Shown here: positions 35,968-44,431 of the stretch, in pieces
Layout of the letters: the number at the start of each line of letters is the position of its first letter
How positions within the stretch are numbered: position 1 is the first letter of the stretch
NCBI RefSeq assembly: GCF_013744875.1
Contig: NZ_CP059399.1
Coordinates: 1,240,001-1,304,000 of the forward strand
Length of the DNA: 64,000 nt
Origin: Nocardia huaxiensis
Lineage (GTDB): Bacteria > Actinomycetota > Actinomycetes > Mycobacteriales > Mycobacteriaceae
Reading direction: 5' to 3'
Position numbers and translations under genes: made by a program
Notes under the pieces: model-generated
Told to the model about the DNA's origin: nothing
Seen by the model: the letters and a program-made list of their open reading frames with translations, nothing else
Database searches by the model: none

Positions 35968-36471
35968 CTCGGCAACATTCGCGCGACTGTCTCGGCTCGA
36001 TATCGAATCGCGCCGCGTCTGGCCCGAGTCCGGACGGCCGCCTAACCTGAACGCGGCGGGTGACGCGGCGAATCTTCTCGCGACCGCCCCGCAACAAATT
36101 ATCGATATCCCAAAAAAGACGTAAAGTCCGGCGATATCGTGGAATCCACCAAGTATGGCCGCCGAGCGCGACGACGCCTCGGAGGTGCCATCGGGCTTCG
36201 GCCGCACCGTTCAGGAACCAGCGGTGGCCGCTCACCATTGATGCTGAATTCGCCGATGGCACCGAGCCGGCGCGACGATCGCCAGGCGTTCAAACAATGA
36301 GCGCGCTGCCGCACCCCAGCCCGGCGTACGCATTCCCGCATTCGCCGGAATGCATATGCCCCGCCGGGGTTCATTGCGGCGCAATTGTTTTCGATCTTCG
36401 GTCCGGCCATGGCCACCGGTAAACGGCGTCCACCGGAGGGACGTCGCAGTGTGTCCCTGGAAGGAGGGGCT
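35968..36471. other. 504-bp stretch without a convincing gene
   Basis: Frames here lack family character and ribosome sites. An inverted repeat GCATTCC (36330-36336) / GGAATGC (36347-36353) is the only clear structure and may be an operator for the glycosyltransferase operon. The first 150 bp are relatively AT-rich (ATCGATATCCC near 36100) and may hold a promoter. Confidence 0.4.
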
Positions 36472-38154
36472 ATGAGCGCATCCCAGGCGCCCGGCCCGAA
36501 ATCGGTAGCGTTCGAATTCCTGCCCGCCGATCGCGAAAAGCTACGCATCGCGATGGTGGTCCCACCCTATTTCGATACGCCCCCCAAGGCCTACGGCGGT
36601 GTGGAAGCCGTGGTCGCGGATCTGGTCGACGCCCTCGTGGATCGCGGCCACGAGGTCACCCTGCTCGGCGCCGGCGAGAACGGCACCCGGGCACAGCGAT
36701 TCGTCCCCCTGTGGGACCGTATCCAGGCCGAACGACTCGGCGACCCCTTCCCGGAGGTGGTGCACGCGCTCAAGGTCCGGCGTGCGCTGGAGCGGCTCGC
36801 GGTCGGCGACGGTTTCGATCTCGTGCACGATCACACCTTCGCCGGGGTGCTCAATCTGCCCGCCTACCGTGACCTGGGACTGCCGCTGGTGATCACCGTG
36901 CACGGCCCTGTCGACGGCGACCCGTACATCTACTACAGCGAGCTCGGCGACGACGCGCACCTGGTCGCCATCAGCGACCGGCAGCGCCGAAATGCTCCCG
37001 ACCTCAATTGGGTGGGTCGCGTGCACAATGCGCTCCGTGTCGAGGATTGGCCCTTCCGGGCCGAGAAAGAGGACTACGCTCTGTTCCTGGGCCGCTTCAC
37101 CGAATGCAAGGCCCCGCATCTGGCTTTGGAGGCCGCACACGCCGCCGACCTTCCATTGATACTCGCCGGAAAATGCGCCGAACCACCTGAAGTGAAGTAT
37201 TTCGACAGTGCGGTAAGACCTTTGCTCACCGAACGCGACACCATGTTCGGAATGGCCGATGCCGCCGCCAAACGAGAACTGCTCTCTCGAGCACGCTGTC
37301 TGCTGTTTCCGGTGCGCTGGGAGGAACCCTTCGGCATGGTCATGATCGAGGCGATGGTGTGCGGCACCCCCGTGGTGGCGCTGCGCGGCGGCGCGGTCGG
37401 CGAGGTCATCGTCGATGGCGTCACCGGCCGCATCTGCGACGATCCGGCCGAGCTCCCGGCCGCCGTCAAGGAGGTGCAGACCTACGATCCGGAAGCCATG
37501 CGCGCCCACGTGATCGAGCATTTCGGCGCCGACACCCTGGGCCGCGGCTACGAGGAGATCTACCGCGAGGTCGCCCGCACCCGCAAGCCGCGGCGCGGCC
37601 GCGTCACCACCATCCACACCTGGACGTCCAGCACGCACCAGTCCGTCCCGTCCGCGGCCAAGGCGGCGGGCACCGGTCCCGGGCGGGCGTCCGCGCCGAT
37701 TCCGACAACGCGGGCGACCGCCGCGCCCGGGCGTGCGTCCGGAACCGCCGGTCGCGGTTCCGGCGGTCCCGCAGCTCGCGGTAACGCCGCCGGACGCGCG
37801 CCCAAAGCCCGTGCGACAGGGCCTGATACGAGTCGCGTACCGGCTCCCGCGCTGCCGCCCGTGGACCCGATTCCCGATCCAGTCCTGTTGACGGGGGAGG
37901 GAATCGTGGCGGGGAGCATGCTGTCTGCCGGCGGTGTGAACCCGGGCGCGACTGCGGGCGGTAGTCCCGTACCGGGTGTGGGTTCGGCCGAGGGGTCCGA
38001 GGCGGACTTCGGGCGGCTGCCGCTGCCGGGGAGCGCGCTGGAGGCGCGACTGTCCGGATGCGCTGGAACAGCAAGTCACGCAACAGGTTCAGCGCCTGTC
38101 CCGGAGCCCGGCGTCGTGCCCGAGACGGGAGCATCGGAGGAAGGGTTTGAATGA
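36472..38154 (+). CDS. Glycosyltransferase family 4-type protein with low-complexity C-terminal tail
   Basis: 560 residues from the ATG at 36472, preceded by GGAAGGAGGGG. Residues 20-375 have the GT-B glycosyltransferase fold: PKAYGGVEAVV near the start binds the acceptor side, ALFLGRFTECKAPHLA begins the donor domain, and EEPFGMVMIEAMVCGTPVVA is the family 4 nucleotide-sugar motif with its Glu pair. It should transfer a sugar from a nucleotide donor in the cytoplasm. The last 180 residues are a Gly/Ala/Pro/Arg-rich tail, probably disordered, of unknown role. The stop overlaps the start of the debranching-type enzyme gene (ATGA), so the two products probably act in one alpha-glucan or sugar pathway. 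Confidence 0.85.
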   Translation: MSASQAPGPKSVAFEFLPADREKLRIAMVVPPYFDTPPKAYGGVEAVVADLVDALVDRGHEVTLLGAGENGTRAQRFVPLWDRIQAERLGDPFPEVVHALKVRRALERLAVGDGFDLVHDHTFAGVLNLPAYRDLGLPLVITVHGPVDGDPYIYYSELGDDAHLVAISDRQRRNAPDLNWVGRVHNALRVEDWPFRAEKEDYALFLGRFTECKAPHLALEAAHAADLPLILAGKCAEPPEVKYFDSAVRPLLTERDTMFGMADAAAKRELLSRARCLLFPVRWEEPFGMVMIEAMVCGTPVVALRGGAVGEVIVDGVTGRICDDPAELPAAVKEVQTYDPEAMRAHVIEHFGADTLGRGYEEIYREVARTRKPRRGRVTTIHTWTSSTHQSVPSAAKAAGTGPGRASAPIPTTRATAAPGRASGTAGRGSGGPAARGNAAGRAPKARATGPDTSRVPAPALPPVDPIPDPVLLTGEGIVAGSMLSAGGVNPGATAGGSPVPGVGSAEGSEADFGRLPLPGSALEARLSGCAGTASHATGSAPVPEPGVVPETGASEEGFE

Positions 38155-40277
38155 ACGCAGAGGCTCCGGCCGCACTCAACACCGGTGAGCCGTCGACCCT
38201 GGGTGGATCAGGGGGCGCGATCACACTGGTGGAGGGCAGCACGTTCTGTCTGTCGGACCGGCTCGGCGATATCGAGCTGGGCACCCCGTACGGGCTGTTC
38301 TACCGGGACGCGCGCGTGCTGTCACGGTGGGAACTGCGATTGGACGGACAGCGGCCGGAGCCGCTGTCGGTATTGAGCCCGGAGGCGTTCACCGCCCGGT
38401 TCATACTGCGCCGGCCTCCCCGGGCCGGCGCAGCTGACAGCACTGTATTGATCGTCCGCGAGCGGCTGGTCGCGGACGGTCTGCGCGAGACCATCACGGT
38501 GGAGAATCTGGGGCGCGAGACGACCGCGGTGGATCTGCAATTGCATGTGGACGCGGATTTCGTGGATCTGTTCGCGGTGAAGGAGGGGCGCAGCGGGAAC
38601 ACGCGCGCCGAAATCCTCACCGGTGACGTGGAATTGCTGCTGACCGACCGGTCGGATCGGGCGCGGGGTCTGGCTGTCTCCTCCTCGGAAACCCCCACGG
38701 TGCTGCCCGGCTCGCTCGCCTGGCGCGTGGTGGTTCCGGCGGGCGGCAGCTGGTCCACCGAAATCCTGGCCCAGCCGACCCTCGGCAACCAGTCCATCCA
38801 CTCACCGCTGCGGCCCGGCGAACACTACGAATTCAGCGAACCCAGCCGCAAGATCGCCGCCTGGCGCGACACCGCCACCACCATCACCGCCGGCGACCCC
38901 GCGCTGTCCTGGGTGCTCGAACGCACCGAAAGCGATCTGGGCGCTTTGCAGATCCACGACGACCTGCGCGGCGGCAGACCCTTCGTCGCCGCCGGGGCGC
39001 CCTGGTTCATGACGCTGTTCGGCCGCGACAGCCTGCTCACCGCCTGGATGGCCTTGCCCCTGGATGTGGGCCTGGCCCTGGGCACCCTGCAACAGCTCGC
39101 CGAGATGCAGGGCCAGCGCGTGGACCCCCTCACCGAGGAGGAACCCGGCCGCATCATGCACGAAATGCGGCGCGGACCCGCCAGCGGCGCGGTCCTCGGC
39201 GGCGAAACCTATTACGGAACCATCGACGCCACACCGCTTTTCGTCATGCTGCTGGCGCAGGCGCGCCGCTGGGGCGCGGACACCGAAACCGTGCACGCCC
39301 TGCTCCCCGCCGCCGACGCCGCCCTGGCCTGGATCGCCGACTACGGCGACCGCGACGGCGACGGCTTCGTCGAATACCGCCGCGCCACCGACCGCGGGCT
39401 CATCAACCAGGGCTGGAAGGACAGCTTCGACGGCATCAACGACGCCGCCGGGCACCTGCCGGAAGCGCCCATCGCCCTGTGCGAAGTGCAGGGCTACGTG
39501 TACGCCGCCCTGCTCGCCCGCGCCGATCTGGCCGAGGAATTCGGCGACGGCACCACCGCCGGACACCTGCGCGACCGCGCCGCCGAACTGCGCACCAAAT
39601 TCGCCGAAGCCTTCTGGCTGCCCGAAAAGGGCTGGTTCGCCGTCGCTTTGGACGGCAACAAGCGCCGCCTCGACGCCCTCACCAGCAATATCGGCCACTG
39701 CCTGTGGTCGGGCATCGTCACCGACGAGCATGCGGCAGAGGTGATCACGAAGCTGGCCGCCTCCGATATGGACTCCGGTTTCGGCCTGCGCACCCTGTCC
39801 TCCCGCATGGGCGCCTACAACCCGATGAGCTACCACAACGGCTCCATCTGGCCGCACGACACGGCCATCGCGGTGGCCGGCCTGCTGCGGTACCGCCACA
39901 TCCCCGGAGCCATCGAACTGGCCACCCGCCTCGCCGAAGGACTCCTCGACGCCGCGGGCGCGTTCGGCGGCCGCCTGCCTGAATTGTTCTGCGGCTTCCC
40001 GCGTTCCAAGTTCTCCGCCCCCGTCCCCTACCCCACCTCCTGCTCACCCCAGGCCTGGGCCAGTGCGGCCCCCCTGCTGCTGGTCCGCTCCTTCCTGGGC
40101 CTGGAACCGGACGTTCCGCACCGCACCCTGACCGTGCTCCCGCACCTCCCGGCGCGCTGGGGCAAGGTCGAACTCACCGATCTCCGCTTGGGCGGCACGG
40201 TCCTCGACCTGGCCGTGGAAGGCGACCGCGTGACGGCGACCAACCTCCCCGACAACTGGACGCTCGTGACGCACTGA
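38151..40277 (+). CDS. Amylo-alpha-1,6-glucosidase / glycogen-debranching-type enzyme
   Basis: 708 residues. The N-terminal domain (about 20-290) with VEGSTFCLSDRLGDIE and GLFYRDARVLSRWEL is the bacterial glycogen-debranching N-terminal domain; the C-terminal part (about 295-690) is an (alpha/alpha)6 barrel with PWFMTLFGRDSLLTAWMALP, YGDRDGDGFVEYRR and SYHNGSIWPHDTA, as in GH15-like and GH63-like glucosidases. It should hydrolyse alpha-glucosidic bonds in glycogen-like or oligosaccharide substrates in the cytoplasm. Translation is coupled to the glycosyltransferase in front. The same family also occurs in trehalose/glucosylglycerate contexts, so the exact substrate is open. Confidence 0.85.
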   Translation: MNAEAPAALNTGEPSTLGGSGGAITLVEGSTFCLSDRLGDIELGTPYGLFYRDARVLSRWELRLDGQRPEPLSVLSPEAFTARFILRRPPRAGAADSTVLIVRERLVADGLRETITVENLGRETTAVDLQLHVDADFVDLFAVKEGRSGNTRAEILTGDVELLLTDRSDRARGLAVSSSETPTVLPGSLAWRVVVPAGGSWSTEILAQPTLGNQSIHSPLRPGEHYEFSEPSRKIAAWRDTATTITAGDPALSWVLERTESDLGALQIHDDLRGGRPFVAAGAPWFMTLFGRDSLLTAWMALPLDVGLALGTLQQLAEMQGQRVDPLTEEEPGRIMHEMRRGPASGAVLGGETYYGTIDATPLFVMLLAQARRWGADTETVHALLPAADAALAWIADYGDRDGDGFVEYRRATDRGLINQGWKDSFDGINDAAGHLPEAPIALCEVQGYVYAALLARADLAEEFGDGTTAGHLRDRAAELRTKFAEAFWLPEKGWFAVALDGNKRRLDALTSNIGHCLWSGIVTDEHAAEVITKLAASDMDSGFGLRTLSSRMGAYNPMSYHNGSIWPHDTAIAVAGLLRYRHIPGAIELATRLAEGLLDAAGAFGGRLPELFCGFPRSKFSAPVPYPTSCSPQAWASAAPLLLVRSFLGLEPDVPHRTLTVLPHLPARWGKVELTDLRLGGTVLDLAVEGDRVTATNLPDNWTLVTH

Positions 40278-40310
40278 GCCAAGCCCGGCATCCCGCGCAC
40301 TGACCAGAGC

Positions 40311-40344
40311 CCGTCATCCCGGCCGAGAAGCGCGCCGGGATGAC
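40311..40344 (+). repeat. Palindromic repeat related to the mbtD element, possible terminator
   Basis: GTCATCCCGGC (40313-40323) pairs perfectly with GCCGGGATGAC (40334-40344) around a 10-nt loop. The same core is found in the element inside mbtD at 19651-19740. It lies 34 bp after the debranching-enzyme stop and may serve as its terminator. Confidence 0.65.
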
Positions 40345-40367
40345 AGGGTTCGGTTGCGGACGAGGGT

Positions 40368-40841
40368 TCAGCTTCGCCTGGCGCGCAGGAAGTCCGCCCC
40401 CTGTTGAATCAATACGAGCGCAACCGTTCCCGCGAGCAGTGCGGCCGCGCCCTGCCAGGATCCGACCGCGCCGACCAGTGCGGCGGAGGCGACAGCGGGT
40501 GCGTGCAGGCGTTTCAACCCGACCATGGCCGCCACCGCGACGCCGACGGCGAGGGCCGCGGCGACCATGCCGTCACCAATTGCCAACGCCGCCAGCAGAC
40601 CTGCCGCAACCGACAGCCCGTGACCGATGGCTACGGTCCCCGGTTCGGCCGCCGGTGCCTCGGGCGTGGCCGCGACCAGTGCGGCCGACGCCGCCAGCGG
40701 TGGCGCGAAGAACGGTTGTCCCGCAATGGCTTGCGCCACCGCCAGTGGCACCACCAGCACCAGCGTCATCGCCACCGGCTGCGAAATCCGGTGGAGCCGT
40801 GCGCGATCCAGGACGCGGGTGGCAGTGGTCGCCGTGGTCAC
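40368..40841 (-). CDS. HPP-family membrane protein
   Basis: 157 residues from the GTG at 40841, whose GTGA overlaps the stop of the AhpD-like gene. Four hydrophobic segments are visible. The stretch FFAPPLAASAALVAATPEAP followed by VAIGHGLS resembles the HPP family, integral membrane proteins linked in some bacteria to nitrite or small-ion transport; the exact His-Pro-Pro signature is not present. The family call is therefore moderate. Coupled translation with the AhpD-like gene suggests a common function, perhaps in stress defence. Longer frames that extend the start upstream run antisense or out of frame through the AhpD-like gene and are not used. Confidence 0.65.
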   Translation of the reverse strand: MTTATTATRVLDRARLHRISQPVAMTLVLVVPLAVAQAIAGQPFFAPPLAASAALVAATPEAPAAEPGTVAIGHGLSVAAGLLAALAIGDGMVAAALAVGVAVAAMVGLKRLHAPAVASAALVGAVGSWQGAAALLAGTVALVLIQQGADFLRARRS

Positions 40842-41332
40842 GCCTCCGGCCAATCGTTCTCGGTCTCGCCGACCTTGTTCACATAGTTCGTCAGCGTCTG
40901 CAGCGCGACCAGCGCCACCATCTCGAGCACCTGCTCCTCGGTCCACCCGGCCGCCAGCGCCGCGGCCGGATCGGCCTGCCCGCGATTTTCGGTCAGCTCC
41001 CGTGCGAACGCCACGGCCGCGGCCTCCTTGGCCAGGGCGGAGGTCCCGGCCTTGGCCGCCTCGATCTCCTCGGTGCTCAGCTTGGCCATTTTCTTGCCCA
41101 GGAAGGTGTGCGCCGCAACGCAATACCCGCAGTCATTGGCCGCGCCGACCGTCAGAGCGATCCGTTCGGAGGTCGGCCCCGGCAGGGTCCCCTTCTTCAG
41201 CGCGGCCGACAAGCCCAGGTAGCCCTCCAGCACCACCGGCGCATTTGCCATCACCTTGGTCATGTTCGGCACCCGGCCCATGCGCTTGCGCACCTCGTCC
41301 AGCAGTGGTGCGTCCTCGATGGTCTTGATCAT
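40838..41332 (-). CDS. Carboxymuconolactone decarboxylase / AhpD-like peroxidase-fold protein
   Basis: 164 residues from the ATG at 41332, with GAAAGG upstream; a longer frame to 41368 would overlap the operator-like sites. The AhpD core CGYCVAAH, with two cysteines and a histidine, is intact, preceded by a helix with RIALTVGAAN. Members reduce peroxides through a disulfide or are redox partners. The gene is followed by the coupled HPP-type gene and faces the CGNR regulator gene across 85 bp that carry three copies of CGTTAGAA. Control of this pair by the CGNR protein is therefore likely. Confidence 0.87.
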   Translation of the reverse strand: MIKTIEDAPLLDEVRKRMGRVPNMTKVMANAPVVLEGYLGLSAALKKGTLPGPTSERIALTVGAANDCGYCVAAHTFLGKKMAKLSTEEIEAAKAGTSALAKEAAAVAFARELTENRGQADPAAALAAGWTEEQVLEMVALVALQTLTNYVNKVGETENDWPEA

Positions 41333-41343
41333 GGCGACAGCCT

Positions 41344-41410
41344 TTCTAACGGAACATCGTCGTTCCAAACGTTAGAACCTAACGGGTCAACCGGTCAATG
41401 CCCGTTAGAA
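41344..41410. promoter_or_regulatory. Three copies of CGTTAGAA between the AhpD-like and CGNR genes
   Basis: TTCTAACG at 41344-41351 (inverted), CGTTAGAA at 41370-41377 and CGTTAGAA at 41403-41410. The middle copy is also the left half of CGTTAGaacCTAACG (41370-41384), a perfect 6-bp palindrome. The layout suggests an operator shared by both divergent genes. Confidence 0.6.
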
Positions 41411-41417
41411 TAAGGGC

Positions 41418-41966
41418 ATGACCGACCCACTGGCCCTCCGCTTCGCGAGCACGATCCGCGCCACCCGCGCCGGTCTCACCGATGCCCTGGCCACCCGGGA
41501 GTCGGCGCAGACCTGGCTGCACACCCACACCGGCCGCACCGTCACCCTCGACGAGGCCGACCACGCCGAACTCATCCGCCTGCGCCAATCCGTCCGCGCC
41601 CTGTTCGCGAAAACCGTGGCTCCGCACCCGCCGAGCCGCGCCGATGCGAACGCTCTCCCGCCCTTCCCCGAGGCGCTCGACACGGTCAACCGCGCCACCG
41701 CGCCGGTGCTGCGCCGATTGCGCTGGGACGAAACCCCTTCCGAACTGCGCACCCCCACCGCCGTCGATGAGATGCGCGCCCTCCGAGCCGAACTCGCCGA
41801 TGCCGCCGTCGACTTCTTCGCGGGCCCCGAGCTCGCCCAGGTTCGCGTCTGCCCCGCCCCGCGCTGCGTGCTCTACTTCCTCAAACGCCACCCGCGCCAG
41901 GAATGGTGCTCCACCGCCTGCGGCAACCGCGCCCGCGCCGCCCGCCACTACCAGGCGCACACCTGA
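41418..41966 (+). CDS. CGNR zinc-finger (ABATE-domain) transcriptional regulator
   Basis: 182 residues. The N-terminal region (about 1-135) is the helical ABATE-type domain seen in this family and probably binds a ligand. The C-terminal motif CPAPRCVLYF, then WCSTACGNRARAARHY, is the CGNR treble-clef zinc finger with all four cysteines, which should bind DNA. Its promoter region contains three copies of CGTTAGAA, the last one 8 bp before the ATG, as expected for autoregulation and for control of the divergent AhpD-like/HPP pair. No target beyond that pair is visible. Confidence 0.88.
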   Translation: MTDPLALRFASTIRATRAGLTDALATRESAQTWLHTHTGRTVTLDEADHAELIRLRQSVRALFAKTVAPHPPSRADANALPPFPEALDTVNRATAPVLRRLRWDETPSELRTPTAVDEMRALRAELADAAVDFFAGPELAQVRVCPAPRCVLYFLKRHPRQEWCSTACGNRARAARHYQAHT

Positions 41967-41996
41967 CCGCGCGCGCTGTCACACCCGGCTGCGACC

Positions 41997-42359
41997 ATGG
42001 TGGTCATGACGGCAAGTGGGGATGATGTTCGCGCGGCGGCGCTTTCGCTACCGCAGGTCAAGGAGAGCTTCGACTGGGGTATGCCGACCTTCCGGGTCAA
42101 CGGCAAACTCTTCCTGACCCTGCCCGAGCAGGAAACCTCCATGGCCGTGCGCTGTCCCATCGTCGACCGGGACGAACTGGTGCAATCCGAACCGGAGAAG
42201 TTCTGGATTGCCGGGCACGAGGCCAATAACGCGTGGGTGCGGGTGCGGCTGGCCGCGCTCGACGATCGGGAGGAGCTGGAGGCCATCGTGCTGGACTCGT
42301 GGCGGCAGGCCGCACCCGCCAAACTGGTGGAGCAGTACGCGGGCGGCGCTACAGACTGA
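41997..42359 (+). CDS. MmcQ/YjbR-family protein
   Basis: 120 residues. The sequence has the compact YjbR/MmcQ fold: ALSLPQVKESFDWGMPTF near the start, a central FLTLPEQE strand, and WVRVRLAALDDREELEAIV near the end. These small proteins have a CyaY-like fold and are proposed to bind DNA or nucleotides, but no function is settled. Either the ATG at 41997 or the one at 42006 may be used; neither has a strong ribosome site. The 3' end overlaps the end of the first M13 peptidase gene on the other strand by 11 bp. Confidence 0.82.
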   Translation: MVVMTASGDDVRAAALSLPQVKESFDWGMPTFRVNGKLFLTLPEQETSMAVRCPIVDRDELVQSEPEKFWIAGHEANNAWVRVRLAALDDREELEAIVLDSWRQAAPAKLVEQYAGGATD

Positions 42360-44385
42360 CCCGCTGATCCGGCGCGAGGTAGAGCTTGTCGCCCTCCTTC
42401 ACCTCGAACGTGGCGTGGAATTCGGGGATATTGCGCACGATCTGATTGCAGCGGAATTCGTCGGGCGCGTGGGTGTCGGTGAGCGATTCGATCAGCAGTT
42501 CCTTGGTCAGCTTGCTGCGCCAGCTCAGCGCGTGCGACAGGAACAGCGACCGATAGTCGGGATTGTCGTTGCCGGAACGCTTTTCGGAATCGCGGAAGGC
42601 GGCCAGGGCGATCTGCAACCCGCGCAGGTCCGCGAGGTTCTCGCCGAGGCTCAGCTCACCGTCCACATGCTGGTTCGGTTCCAGGCCCTCCGGGACCAGG
42701 GCGTCGAACTGTTCCACCAGCCGTGCGGATTTCGCCTCGAACGCGGCGCGATCCTCCGCCGTCCACCATTCCTTCAGGTTGCCGTCGCCATCGTATTTGG
42801 AGCCCTGATCGTCGAAGCCGTGCCCGATCTCGTGGCCGATGGTGGCGCCGACCGCACCGTAGTTGACCGCCGGCTGGGCCTCGGCGTCGAAGTACGGCGG
42901 CTGCAAATAGCCTGCGGGGAAGGTGATTTCATTATTGGTGGGCGAGTAGAAGGCATTCACCGTTTGCGGCGTGGAGTTCCAGAGCGACTTGTCGACCGGC
43001 GTGCCCAGATATCCGAACGCCTTGCGCACGCCGAAAAGATTTGCGGCGAGCAGTGATTCGACCAGCCGCCCCCGCGTGATCCGCAGTCCCGAGTAATCCT
43101 CCCACTTGTCCGGGTACCCGATCTTGACCGACATCTTGTCCAGCTTCGCCAGCGCCGCGTCCACGGTGGCGGGCGACATCCAGCTCGAGTTCCGGAAATC
43201 GGCGCGATACGCGGCCATCAGCTCGTCCACCATGGCCTTCACCTGGTCCTTGGAGGAACTCGGAAAATGCTGCGCCACATACAGTTTGCCGAGCGGCTCG
43301 CCCAGCACGCTGTTCACCTGGCTGATCCCGGACCGCCAGCGTTCGGTCCGCTCCTGCTGCCCGGACATGACCGTGCCGAAGAAATGGAAGTTCGGGTCCG
43401 ACACCGCCCTGGGCAGATACGTCGCGAAGTCGCGAATCACCGCCAGCTTCAAGTACTCCCGCCACACCGTGATATCGGTGTCGGCCCAGATCTTCGCGGC
43501 CCCCGTCACGAACGACGGCTGGCCCACCACCAGTTCCGCGAACAGCTCCCGAGGCCGATCGGTGCATCCGGCCAGCCACGGATCCCAATCGAATTCCGGT
43601 CCGAGCGCGGTCATCTCGGACCACTTCAGCTTGTTGTAGGTGGCCTCGGCATCCCGCAGCCGCACATTGTCCCAGTGCTGCGCCGCGATCCTGGTCTCCA
43701 GGTCGAACACCCGCCGCGCCATGCCCGCCGCGTCCGTCAGCCCCGCGCCGGTGCCGATCTGCTCCAGATACGTCTGGTACGCGGCGCGGATCTCCGCGTG
43801 CTCGGGCTTGCGGTAGTACTCCTCGCCCAGCCCGAGCCCCGACTGCCCGACCCACCCGATATGGCTGTCCGACTTCTTCGAATCGATGGTCACTCCGAGC
43901 CCGATCAGCCCGCCGATCGGCAATTCGCCCATCACCCGCGCCAATTCGGCCTTGGTGGCCGCCCGATCCGGTTTGGCCAGCAGTTCCGCCAGCGGGCTCA
44001 TGCCCAGCTGCTCGATGGTGTCCAGATCCAGCCAGGCGTCGTAGAAGTCACGAATCTGCTGGGCCTCGGTCCCCGGTTCCGGATCGTGGATCCCGTCGAT
44101 GATGGCGCGCAACTGATCGCGAATCCGGTCCGCCACTTCGCCGCCCACGCCGTAGGCGACCTTGTCCGGCGGCAGCTGATAGTCCCGCAGCCACGCGCCG
44201 TTGACGTGCCGGTACAGGTCGTCCTGCGGGCGCACGGCCAGATCGGCCCCGGACATGTCCGGCCCCTTCAACGGCTTCGGGGTCCGCTCGGTCGAGCAGG
44301 CCCCGAACGCGAGCGCGGCGGGCACCGCACCCAGCGCGATCAGAAACCCGCGCCGCCCCAGGCGCATCGGACTCTCAGCCGTCAT
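42349..44385 (-). CDS. M13-family metallopeptidase lipoprotein (copy 1 of 3)
   Basis: 678 residues from the ATG at 44385, preceded by GGGAGGAGC. It starts with a twin-arginine signal (LGRRGFLIALG) that ends in a lipobox-like AFGAC, so it should be a Tat-exported lipoprotein. The neprilysin-type zinc site HEIGH is at about 518-522, with the third ligand in ENLADLRG; NAFYSPTNNEITFPAG is the substrate-binding motif. M13 enzymes cleave short peptides outside the cell; the mycobacterial member Zmp1 affects host interaction. Two close paralogues follow directly upstream on the same strand. No residue needed for catalysis appears lost. Confidence 0.92.
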   Translation of the reverse strand: MTAESPMRLGRRGFLIALGAVPAALAFGACSTERTPKPLKGPDMSGADLAVRPQDDLYRHVNGAWLRDYQLPPDKVAYGVGGEVADRIRDQLRAIIDGIHDPEPGTEAQQIRDFYDAWLDLDTIEQLGMSPLAELLAKPDRAATKAELARVMGELPIGGLIGLGVTIDSKKSDSHIGWVGQSGLGLGEEYYRKPEHAEIRAAYQTYLEQIGTGAGLTDAAGMARRVFDLETRIAAQHWDNVRLRDAEATYNKLKWSEMTALGPEFDWDPWLAGCTDRPRELFAELVVGQPSFVTGAAKIWADTDITVWREYLKLAVIRDFATYLPRAVSDPNFHFFGTVMSGQQERTERWRSGISQVNSVLGEPLGKLYVAQHFPSSSKDQVKAMVDELMAAYRADFRNSSWMSPATVDAALAKLDKMSVKIGYPDKWEDYSGLRITRGRLVESLLAANLFGVRKAFGYLGTPVDKSLWNSTPQTVNAFYSPTNNEITFPAGYLQPPYFDAEAQPAVNYGAVGATIGHEIGHGFDDQGSKYDGDGNLKEWWTAEDRAAFEAKSARLVEQFDALVPEGLEPNQHVDGELSLGENLADLRGLQIALAAFRDSEKRSGNDNPDYRSLFLSHALSWRSKLTKELLIESLTDTHAPDEFRCNQIVRNIPEFHATFEVKEGDKLYLAPDQRVSL

Positions 44386-44431
44386 CGCAGCTCCTCCCGG
44401 AAAGCCGTACCGCCCGCGACCGTCGCGAGGT

